NCBI GenBank assembly: GCA_934177545.1
Contig: CAKPPI010000038.1
Location: 1 to 7,687 of the forward strand
Length of the DNA stretch: 7,687 nucleotides
From: an uncultured Bacilli bacterium
GTDB taxonomy: Bacteria; Bacillota_I; Bacilli_A; RF39; UBA660
Reading direction: 5' to 3'
Program-made: the position numbers and the translations under genes
Part shown: positions 1 through 5,316 of the stretch, piece by piece
Position numbering within the stretch: the first letter of the stretch is position 1
Layout of the letters: every line of letters begins with the position of its first letter
The notes under the pieces: model-generated
What the model saw: the letters and a program-made list of their open reading frames with translations, nothing else
Told to the model about the DNA's origin: nothing
Database searches by the model: none

Positions 1-112
1 TGGTGCGATAGTTAAGATAGTTCGAAACCATCACAACAAATAAATAAACAATTTAATTCTATAACCATTATACCATGAGTTTTACTAATTTGATAAATTA
101 TTTTTATAAAAA

Positions 113-147
113 TGAAAAAGACCTAAGGCTTCAAAAGTTTCCTAGGC
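113..147 (-). terminator. Probable intrinsic terminator of the repeat/sigma-like gene
   Basis: Read on the minus strand, CCTAGG (146-141) and CCTTAGG (128-122) pair with one bulged T around a 12-nt loop, and a T-rich run follows (119-115, then further T's to about 100). The hairpin starts about 60 nt beyond the stop codon at 209. The stem is short, so this is a moderate call. A longer inverted repeat (130-138 with 192-200) overlaps it and could compete with it. Confidence 0.45.
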
Positions 148-200
148 ACATCTCAATAAATGATATACACTATTTATTGATAAAATGCAATACTTTTGAA
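130..200. repeat. Nested inverted repeats downstream of the sigma-like gene
   Basis: TTCAAAAGT at 130-138 is a perfect inverted repeat of ACTTTTGAA at 192-200. Inside it, TCAATAAAT at 153-161 is a perfect inverted repeat of ATTTATTGA at 172-180. Together they could form a two-tier hairpin just after the stop codon of the minus-strand gene. It may be an mRNA 3'-end structure; in such A+T-rich DNA, chance 9-mers are also possible. Confidence 0.4.
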
Positions 201-208
201 TAAATTTG

Positions 209-2458
209 TTAATTATCAGTTTTTCTTAAGACTTTTACATTATCATTATTTTTTAATAATGATAATATTTCAATTTCTTTTTGCTTTACTTCATCAAGTG
301 TTAAATTGAAATGGCTTATCAATTCATCATCACTATAATTTTCTTGGTATTTTAACATAATAAGGGATAAATCATCTGGAGATAATGATGATAATACTTT
401 CATCATATCTGAACTAAATGAGGTATTTTCAGTTTTATCATACAGATTCTTAGGATCAGCAATATAGTCAATTTTTGATTTTTCTCTTCTTGTGCCTTTA
501 TCACTAGAGTATTTAGCATCATCTAATGATAAACTATTATTTTGCTTCTTATATTTTTTTAGATAAGTTCTAAAATAACCTTTAACGGTCAAATCCATAT
601 ATTTAATTATTTGCCCATTTTCGTTTAAATTAATTCTATTTATTACCATTAATAAATAATACTTAATCTCGCTTTCAAAATCTTCATAATTACTATTATT
701 AACTTTAATTTCATAGCTACTACATAATGAATATATTGTTTTATAAATATATCTTTTTTGTCTTAATAATATTTCACTTCTTGAATCATATAACTCGCTT
801 TTATATATTCCTATTAAATCATATAATTCAAGCCGCTCAATGTTCTTATTTGAACTTTTTAAATTATCAACTAAAATAAAAATATCTTTTATTTTCTTAT
901 CAGTAATCATTTTATAACTATTACTAGTTTTTTTATCGAAAAAATACCATATCATATTAATTGCTTGATTATATGAAAAATTCATATTAACTAAATCAGT
1001 TACACTTTCAAAATCAACTTTTAGGGATTCACATATACCTTTTATTTCATTAACATCACATATCTTGGAATTTTTTAGTTTATCAAAAATTTCGTTTATT
1101 TTATCTATTTGTAATCTATCTTCATATTTTTTTATTGCTGAAGCTATAATTTGTTCATTATCTAATGAATCATCTTTAGACTGTAGTGTCTTAATTCTTC
1201 TCCAAATTGCTAAATAAGGATAACCATTTACATCACAAAATTTTGTTAATGATTGATCATTGAAGTAATATTTAGTTTTTATTGGTGGGTGTTCTATATA
1301 ATAATCTACAATTTGTTTTATTGCTTCATCTATACCGATGTCAGTTTTATCTGCATATTCATATAAATATTTTTGAATTATTGTATTATAATTCAAGCCT
1401 ATGTCGTTACAAAATGTTAAGAGTGGTATCCCATTATAATAATATTTGATAGAAAATTTTTGATAAGATTCAACACACTCATCAATAATTTCTTGTAATG
1501 GTTTATTACCTCTTAATTGTTTTCTTAAAATAGCACAACGAATTGAACTTGCATTCAAATCATTTTGCTTGGCATAATCTTTTAAAGGTATGCCTTTATA
1601 ATAGTAAATTATTCCATACCTATTTATTGTTTTTATACCTTCATCAATTAAAATATCAACACTTTTAATACTGTCTTTTGTTAATCTTCTTTTTACAAAG
1701 GACACTACACTATAATATGACAAATCATTTTGAATACAATATTCTCTTAAAGTTAGCCCATTATATAGATATTTAGGCTCAAATGGTTGATATTGGTCCA
1801 TAATTGCCTCAACAAACTCATCATCACTTAAATCTTTAAAGTTATCAGTATTTCTATATCTACTCATATATGTAATTACGTTTTTATAATTCAAATTATT
1901 TTCATCACAATATTGTTTTAGTGGAATTCCCAAATAATAATATCTATAAATTCCTTTATGTTCTTTATCTAAATATTGTTTAATTAGTTCTTCATCAGAT
2001 AATTCTGGATTCTTTTCTTTTTCTCTGTTAATGTATGTTCTAATAGTATTGTAATTTATTTCTGGATGACTTTCACAATATTCCTTTAAAGGTATGCCTT
2101 TATAAAAAAATCTAAAATTTTGATTATCAAACTCTTCCATTGCTAAAATTACTAATTCATCATTTGACAGATTTTCATTTTTCTTTCGTAGATTATTTAT
2201 TCTAGAATTAATAGTTCCTATATTAATACCATTATCTAAGCAATATTGTCTTAAAGATATCCCTTTATATATATATTTAATAGCACTACCATAAGCCTCT
2301 ATAACCATATCTACAATTTCTTGTTCTGTATAGTTTTCATATTTTTTACTTTGTTTCTTTTTCCATATTCTTGCTCGTATAGTGCTTATATTAATATTAT
2401 TATCTTTACAATATTTAGATAAAGGTATGCCATTATAGAAATATTTGCTTTCTTGCAT
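209..2458 (-). CDS. Tandem helix-turn-helix repeat protein with C-terminal sigma-70-like domain
   Basis: The 749-residue product has two parts. Residues 1-448 are eight repeats of 53-59 residues with the pattern YxYxGIPLxxYCxxNxLNYxTI, a basic helix, an acidic LSDEELI-like stretch and a final helix ending in Tyr. This matches a helix-turn-helix module with its recognition helix around xxTIxxRI. Residues 449-513 look like a worn ninth unit (KICDVNEIKGICESLKVDF). Residues about 560-635 resemble sigma region 2 (YEDFESEIKYYLLMVI, then YMDLTVKGYFRTYLKKYKK). A loop reading SLSLDDA and IDYIADPKN follows, and residues 684-736 resemble the region 4 HTH (SSLSPDDLSLIMLKY, YSDDELISHFNLTLDEVKQ). The likely role, by inference, is a promoter-selecting or DNA-binding transcription factor. 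No membrane segment or nuclease motif is seen. The start is supported by GGTGGTG 7-8 nt upstream and by repeat 1 beginning right after Met. It stands alone, with no obvious operon partner in the window. Confidence 0.7.
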   Translation of the reverse strand: MQESKYFYNGIPLSKYCKDNNINISTIRARIWKKKQSKKYENYTEQEIVDMVIEAYGSAIKYIYKGISLRQYCLDNGINIGTINSRINNLRKKNENLSNDELVILAMEEFDNQNFRFFYKGIPLKEYCESHPEINYNTIRTYINREKEKNPELSDEELIKQYLDKEHKGIYRYYYLGIPLKQYCDENNLNYKNVITYMSRYRNTDNFKDLSDDEFVEAIMDQYQPFEPKYLYNGLTLREYCIQNDLSYYSVVSFVKRRLTKDSIKSVDILIDEGIKTINRYGIIYYYKGIPLKDYAKQNDLNASSIRCAILRKQLRGNKPLQEIIDECVESYQKFSIKYYYNGIPLLTFCNDIGLNYNTIIQKYLYEYADKTDIGIDEAIKQIVDYYIEHPPIKTKYYFNDQSLTKFCDVNGYPYLAIWRRIKTLQSKDDSLDNEQIIASAIKKYEDRLQIDKINEIFDKLKNSKICDVNEIKGICESLKVDFESVTDLVNMNFSYNQAINMIWYFFDKKTSNSYKMITDKKIKDIFILVDNLKSSNKNIERLELYDLIGIYKSELYDSRSEILLRQKRYIYKTIYSLCSSYEIKVNNSNYEDFESEIKYYLLMVINRINLNENGQIIKYMDLTVKGYFRTYLKKYKKQNNSLSLDDAKYSSDKGTRREKSKIDYIADPKNLYDKTENTSFSSDMMKVLSSLSPDDLSLIMLKYQENYSDDELISHFNLTLDEVKQKEIEILSLLKNNDNVKVLRKTDN
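1115..2458 (-). repeat. Eight in-frame coding repeats of about 168 bp
   Basis: Unit limits by residue are 1-59, 60-114, 115-170, 171-226, 227-282, 283-335, 336-392 and 393-448. In DNA these are 2458-2282, 2281-2117, 2116-1949, 1948-1781, 1780-1613, 1612-1454, 1453-1283 and 1282-1115. The opening motif GIPLKxYC is the best conserved. The recognition-helix positions vary (ISTIRAR, IGTINSR, YNTIRTY, YKNVITY, YYSVVSF, ASSIRCA, YNTIIQK, YLAIWRR). Units 3 and 6 share a 21-bp identical stretch (2085-2105 and 1581-1601) coding YKGIPLK, which hints at recombination or duplication between units. Confidence 0.85.
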
Positions 2459-2485
2459 AACAACACCACCAAAACTTTGTTATAT

Positions 2486-2491
2486 ATTTTA
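2486..2491 (-). promoter_or_regulatory. Candidate extended -10 element for the repeat/sigma-like gene
   Basis: On the minus strand the sequence TGGTAAAAT is an extended -10 (TGn plus TAAAAT), 27 bp before the ATG. No good -35 hexamer is visible at 16-18 bp, which is tolerable for an extended -10 promoter. The leader would be about 20 nt. Confidence 0.35.
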
Positions 2492-2593
2492 CCATATTTA
2501 TTGCAATTTTAACGCTTAAATTTATAAATTATTCTTACTCAAATTATGTATACCCATGCAAATTGACATAATCATTTTATGTTTAAGTATTTT

Positions 2594-2622
2594 AAAACTC
2601 GAACCATAAAAGGTTCGAGTTT
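2594..2622 (-). terminator. Intrinsic terminator after tRNA-Thr
   Basis: An 11-bp perfect stem (AAACTCGAACC with GGTTCGAGTTT, arms 2612-2622 and 2595-2605) encloses a 6-nt A/T loop. On the minus strand the 3' arm ends in TTTT, which serves as the U-tract. It begins about 10 nt beyond the encoded CCA of tRNA-Thr and separates the tRNA from the sigma-like gene downstream. Confidence 0.75.
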
Positions 2623-2632
2623 CCTATCAATC

Positions 2633-2706
2633 TGGTGCCGGAAGTAAGAATTGAACTTACCGCTGATCCTTACCAAGGATCTGTTTTACCACTAAACTAT
2701 ACCGGC
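2633..2706 (-). tRNA. tRNA-Thr (anticodon GGU)
   Basis: Read on the minus strand, the sequence folds into a full cloverleaf. It has an acceptor GCCGGTA with TTCCGGC (one T-T mismatch at pair 6-67), a D arm GTTT/AAAC, an anticodon stem GATCC/GGATC with loop TTGGTAA, a 4-nt variable loop, and a T arm GTAAG/CTTAC with loop TTCAATT. Discriminator A is followed by an encoded CCA. The anticodon is GGT, reading ACC and ACU. The G1-C72 and C2-G71 pairs agree with known threonine identity elements in E. coli. Confidence 0.93.
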
Positions 2707-2716
2707 ATACAACTAA

Positions 2717-2746
2717 ATTTTAGCATATAACTTATTAAAATAGCAA
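2717..2746 (-). promoter_or_regulatory. Promoter of tRNA-Thr
   Basis: On the minus strand, -35 TTGCTA (2746-2741), an 18-bp spacer and extended -10 TGC-TAAAAT (hexamer 2722-2717) place the start of transcription close to the tRNA 5' end, 10 bp beyond the -10. Confidence 0.5.
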
Positions 2747-2790
2747 GAAACTTTTTTGCTTTTTGTCATATTATTTATTAAGGTGATAAC

Positions 2791-3201
2791 TTGAAAAATT
2801 TAAAAATTTATTCTTACCCCAACCTTCCTATTAATAGACAAGGTATAGTAAGCAAAGAAGGAAGCTTTATATCATTTTATCCTATAGACAAAAAAACATT
2901 TTCTGAAAATAGTATTAAAGCCTTTATGGAAGAATTTTGTAATATTGATATAAATAGTATTTTAAAAGAAAAAGAATTATATCAATTTAGACAAGGAGTC
3001 TATGACTATAAAGCTATTCTTGTAGATCATTTGGGCTACGCTATATATGAAGCATACCTCAATAAAAGCCTTGCTGTTATTAAAGTTCCAAGTATTGTAA
3101 CTATAGAACAAGAAAAAACTCTTACTAAATTAGTGTCCATAAATGATAATGATATAGAATCTCTCCTACCAATCAAAAATAAGGTTAGAATTAAAAAGTA
3201 A
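2791..3201 (+). CDS. Hypothetical protein, 136 residues
   Basis: I do not recognise this protein. It is small, lysine-rich and soluble-looking, with no signal peptide or membrane segment and no cysteine or histidine metal cluster. Strand- and helix-forming stretches alternate. The most distinctive part is residues 77-120: ILVDHLGYAIYE, then VIKVPSIVT and a heptad-like QEKTLTKL. The TTG start is chosen because AAGGTGAT, a close match to the anti-SD partner, lies 3 nt upstream and no ATG nearby has such a site. It sits 69 bp upstream of the HD phosphohydrolase gene on the same strand. That gene seems to have its own promoter, so a functional link is not implied. No clear promoter was found for this gene. 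The coding call is firm; the function is unknown. Confidence 0.8.
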   Translation: MKNLKIYSYPNLPINRQGIVSKEGSFISFYPIDKKTFSENSIKAFMEEFCNIDINSILKEKELYQFRQGVYDYKAILVDHLGYAIYEAYLNKSLAVIKVPSIVTIEQEKTLTKLVSINDNDIESLLPIKNKVRIKK

Positions 3202-3210
3202 CATGCTAAA

Positions 3211-3239
3211 TTTACAGTATTATAAATTAAAAATATATT
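3211..3239 (+). promoter_or_regulatory. Candidate promoter of the HD-domain gene
   Basis: TTTACA (3211-3216), a 17-bp spacer and TATATT (3234-3239) lie 31 bp before the ATG at 3271. A perfect TATAAT at 3241-3246 is an alternative -10 but has no -35 at the right distance. No hairpin separates it from the preceding gene, so read-through from that gene is also possible. Confidence 0.45.
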
Positions 3240-3270
3240 GTATAATAATAAGTTAAAGAAAGGAGTAATT

Positions 3271-3918
3271 ATGTTAAAGGAAGAAAAAATAATTAACTAT
3301 TACGTTCTTTGTAATAAGCTAAAAGATGTCGTTAGAAGTGGCTGGAAAGTTTGGAATATCAAAAGAGAAAGAGTTGAAAGTATAGCTGAATACATCTATG
3401 GTGTCCAAATGCTTGCTATTGCCATGAAAAGTGAGTATCAGTACGATATAAATTTAGAGAAAGTTATTTTAATGCTTGCTATTCATGAACTTGGTGAAAC
3501 AGTAATCGGTGATTTAACTCAGTTTGAAATTGATAGTAAAAGTAAAGAGATAATTGAACATAAAGCTGTTCATACTATCTTGAATGAATTGATTGACGGA
3601 GAAACATTAGAAGACTTATTTTTAGAGTTTGATGCCAAAGAAACAAAAGAAGCTATTTTTGCCTATCAATGTGATAAATTAGAGTGTGATTTGCAAAGCA
3701 AACTTTATGACGAAGAAAAATGTGTAGATCTTAACAACCAACCAAATAATGAGGTTATTAATAATGAGAAAGTTAAAAAACTATTAAATAATGGTGAATC
3801 TTTTTCAGAAATGTGGTTAAAGTTTGGACAAGAAACATATCCATATGATGAAAACTTTAGAAGTGTTTCTAATTATGCTCTTAAAAATAAGATTAAAGTT
3901 AAAAAACATCTACCCTAA
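3271..3918 (+). CDS. HD-domain phosphohydrolase, YfbR/HDDC2-like
   Basis: The 215-residue product resembles HD-superfamily nucleotidases of the YfbR/HDDC2 type, which dephosphorylate (deoxy)nucleoside monophosphates. The framework is plain: residues 23-36 (SGWKVWNIKRERVE), 37-52 (SIAEYIYGVQMLAIAM), 70-83 (AIHELGETVIGDLT) and 132-142 (YQCDKLECDLQ). Against the E. coli YfbR metal set, H72, E76, D81 and D135 are kept. The first histidine (usual motif AEH) is Tyr41, and the Asp of the HD pair is Glu73. From memory, HE in place of HD recurs in Firmicutes relatives, but the tyrosine looks unusual. The ATG is preferred to the upstream TTG at 3238 because AAAGGAG lies 7 nt before it and homologous sequence starts there. 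The substrate cannot be told from sequence. The stop codon lies in the loop of a terminator shared with mtnN. Confidence 0.8.
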   Translation: MLKEEKIINYYVLCNKLKDVVRSGWKVWNIKRERVESIAEYIYGVQMLAIAMKSEYQYDINLEKVILMLAIHELGETVIGDLTQFEIDSKSKEIIEHKAVHTILNELIDGETLEDLFLEFDAKETKEAIFAYQCDKLECDLQSKLYDEEKCVDLNNQPNNEVINNEKVKKLLNNGESFSEMWLKFGQETYPYDENFRSVSNYALKNKIKVKKHLP

Positions 3919-3931
3919 TTTAGATGTTTTT
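3902..3931. terminator. Bidirectional terminator between the HD gene and mtnN
   Basis: An 11-bp perfect stem (AAAAACATCTA at 3902-3912, TAGATGTTTTT at 3921-3931) with an 8-nt loop carries T-runs in both directions. The HD gene stop (3916-3918) is in the loop and the mtnN stop (3930-3932) is in the right arm, so one compact hairpin serves two convergent genes separated by 11 bp. Confidence 0.85.
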
Positions 3932-4637
3932 ATATTCTAGAAATACTAATTTTTTCTAACATACTAATTAAAAACTTAGCTACTAATCTAGAACTACTTT
4001 CTAGAAATTCTTCATAAGTAATTCTATTATTGTTATTAGGAATATCAGATATACTTCTAACTACCAAAAAAGGAATACCACTTAAATAAGCCACTTGAGC
4101 AATACTAGCCCCTTCCATATCGACACACAAAGCTTTAAACTTTTGATTAATTTTTTGACTCATTTTATCACTAGTACAAAATATATCACCACTAGCAATT
4201 ACACCATTATGAAACCCTATATCAGTAAATTCTTTAGAAACCTCATTAGCTATTCTTAAAAGGTACTCATCACTATCAAGATAAACACCAACATTAGGAA
4301 TATAACCTTTTGCATGATCAAAAGCTGTTATATCAAAATCATGTTGAACTAACTTTTCTCCTATTACAATATCACAGACTGCTAAAGAAGAATCAACTCC
4401 TCCTGCTACCCCTACATTGATAATAGAATCAACTTTCATAACATCAATCATAATCTGACTACATCTAGCTGCATTAACCTTACCTACCCCACATTCAACT
4501 AAGATACAAGTTATATCTTTAATAACTACTCTATAAAAAGTAAGATTAAAAATAGTAAATTCTTCTTCTATCTCTACTTGTTTTAAGACTTCATCTAGTT
4601 CTTCCCTCATGGCAAATATCAAACCCACTCTATTCAT
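3930..4637 (-). CDS. mtnN: 5'-methylthioadenosine/S-adenosylhomocysteine nucleosidase
   Basis: MtnN (Pfs) hydrolyses methylthioadenosine and S-adenosylhomocysteine, and usually 5'-deoxyadenosine, to adenine plus the thioribose product. This clears inhibitors made by SAM-dependent reactions in the cytosol. The 235-residue length is normal. The catalytic Glu12 sits in AMREELDE, the glycine-rich NVGVAGG lies at 74-80, the substrate-binding VDMEGASIAQ (Met174, Glu175) at 172-181 and the catalytic Asp198 in VRSISD. All expected catalytic residues are present. The start ATG overlaps the end of the upstream gene by 8 bp, with AAGGTG 5 nt before it inside that gene, so the two are probably translationally coupled. 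The unit ends at the bidirectional hairpin. Confidence 0.96.
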   Translation of the reverse strand: MNRVGLIFAMREELDEVLKQVEIEEEFTIFNLTFYRVVIKDITCILVECGVGKVNAARCSQIMIDVMKVDSIINVGVAGGVDSSLAVCDIVIGEKLVQHDFDITAFDHAKGYIPNVGVYLDSDEYLLRIANEVSKEFTDIGFHNGVIASGDIFCTSDKMSQKINQKFKALCVDMEGASIAQVAYLSGIPFLVVRSISDIPNNNNRITYEEFLESSSRLVAKFLISMLEKISISRI

Positions 4638-5109
4638 TATTCACCTTTTTATTATTACTTTCTAAAATAATTGCTTCATAAATAATATCTACTAAATAGT
4701 TACTAGCTTCTATTTGATATTTATTCATAATAGTATTAAATACATCATAATTATATTCTACTTCTAAGTATGGATACACTAATTCCATTTTATTATTAAG
4801 ACTAGCTAAATACTCTTTAGTATAGTCTTTTTCAATAAGCATAATTGGTAAATTACCACTCCATTTTTTAAACTCTGATAATATCAAATCAGGATTATCT
4901 GTATACTTAAAATTATCTTTATCATAACTAATCATTTCTAATAAATCATTATTATTAACTAATTTTTCATCAACTCGGTAATCAAACCTATCTATAAGTT
5001 TTATCCCATCTAGTTTTAAAGCTGATAGCTGAGCAATAATACCTTTCTTACTATCACTACTAGTAGGAATAACCTCTACTATTATATATTTGTCTTTTAG
5101 TAAATTCAT
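4630..5109 (-). CDS. Degenerate DEDD exonuclease-like protein (tentative)
   Basis: The 159-residue protein has no clear assignment. Its first 45 residues (YIIVEVIPTSSDS, IIAQLSALKLDG, KLIDRFDYRV) line up by eye with the Exo I region of the RNase T/DNA polymerase III epsilon fold (typically VxFDxETTG, IIEIGAVK, FxxLVxP). The middle ISYDKDN to NLPIMLIEKDYTKEYL resembles the Exo II region, and the tail NYLVDIIYEA the Exo III region. The catalytic acids are mostly gone: the DxE position reads EVI and the Exo II HNxxFD reads IEKDYTK. If related, it is probably not an active nuclease and may be a binding or structural protein. The start has AGGGGGAG 3 nt upstream. It lies 26 bp after tRNA-Arg and overlaps mtnN by 8 bp, so it probably shares a transcript with both. 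The ORF is certain; the fold is inference. Confidence 0.6.
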   Translation of the reverse strand: MNLLKDKYIIVEVIPTSSDSKKGIIAQLSALKLDGIKLIDRFDYRVDEKLVNNNDLLEMISYDKDNFKYTDNPDLILSEFKKWSGNLPIMLIEKDYTKEYLASLNNKMELVYPYLEVEYNYDVFNTIMNKYQIEASNYLVDIIYEAIILESNNKKVNNE

Positions 5110-5135
5110 CTTCTCCCCCTATAATTAAAATATTA

Positions 5136-5212
5136 TGGTGTTCATGATGGGAATCGAACCCATGACCTTTTCCTTCGGAGGGAAACGCTCTATCCAACTG
5201 AGCTACATGAAC
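5136..5212 (-). tRNA. tRNA-Arg (anticodon CCG)
   Basis: A complete cloverleaf on the minus strand: acceptor GTTCATG/CATGAAC fully paired, D arm GCTC/GAGC, anticodon stem TTTCC/GGAAA with loop CTCCGAA, variable AGGTC, T arm ATGGG/CCCAT with loop TTCGATT, discriminator A and encoded CCA. Anticodon CCG reads CGG, a rare codon in A+T-rich genomes. No terminator separates it from the protein gene 26 bp downstream, so it probably heads a mixed tRNA/mRNA transcript. Confidence 0.96.
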
Positions 5213-5220
5213 ATGACTTG

Positions 5221-5249
5221 ATTGTACCAAATTTTTAAGAGAATGTAAA
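5221..5249 (-). promoter_or_regulatory. Promoter of tRNA-Arg and the downstream exonuclease-like/mtnN genes
   Basis: On the minus strand, TTTACA (5249-5244), a 17-bp spacer and extended -10 TGG-TACAAT (hexamer 5226-5221) lie 8 bp before the tRNA 5' end. Both hexamers match consensus at 5 of 6 positions. It sits back to back with the glmS promoter. Confidence 0.75.
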
Positions 5250-5264
5250 TTAGTGTCTAATAAT

Positions 5265-5293
5265 TTGACAAGTATCAACTAGATTCATAAAAT
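5265..5293 (+). promoter_or_regulatory. Promoter of glmS
   Basis: A perfect -35 TTGACA (5265-5270), a 17-bp spacer and TAAAAT (5288-5293) form a strong housekeeping promoter. The start of transcription is expected near 5300, giving a leader of about 17 nt with AGGG at 5307-5310 as a weak ribosome binding site. That leader is far too short to hold a glmS ribozyme, so regulation by glucosamine-6-phosphate self-cleavage is not expected from this promoter. Confidence 0.8.
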
Positions 5294-5316
5294 GATATTA
5301 GAAAGTAGGGATAAAT

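Noticed and set aside
1..43. Possible tail of a plus-strand gene (GAIVKIVRNHHNK then stop) or, on the minus strand, a tRNA 3' end ending in GCACCA
   Set aside because: Thirteen codons are too few to support a gene. The tRNA reading has a T-arm-like hairpin but the wrong spacing to the CCA end, and no matching 5' acceptor strand (GCGATAG) lies upstream.
75..203. Plus-strand ORF of 42 codons starting ATGAGTTTT
   Set aside because: No ribosome binding site, and it runs through the inverted repeats and terminator of the minus-strand gene; chance open frame in A+T-rich DNA.
1115..2458. CRISPR array or DNA-level satellite
   Set aside because: The repeats are protein-level units in one reading frame with diverged DNA; there are no constant direct repeats with unique spacers.
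2742..2764. Plus-strand hairpin AGCAAGAA/TTTTTGCT with a T-run, looking like a terminator
   Set aside because: No plus-strand gene ends upstream, it lies within the tRNA-Thr promoter region, and most of its stem is A-T pairs.
3238..3270. TTG start extending the HD protein by 11 residues
   Set aside because: No ribosome binding site before it, it overlaps the promoter, and AAAGGAG precedes the ATG at 3271.
5060..5278. Minus-strand ORF of 72 codons across tRNA-Arg
   Set aside because: It is the translation of the tRNA itself (the familiar HVAQLDRAFPSEGKGHGFDSH type peptide) and has no ribosome binding site of its own.
5294..5316. glmS ribozyme or riboswitch before glmS
   Set aside because: The leader from the predicted start is only about 17 nt, and upstream of it lie only promoters and a tRNA.
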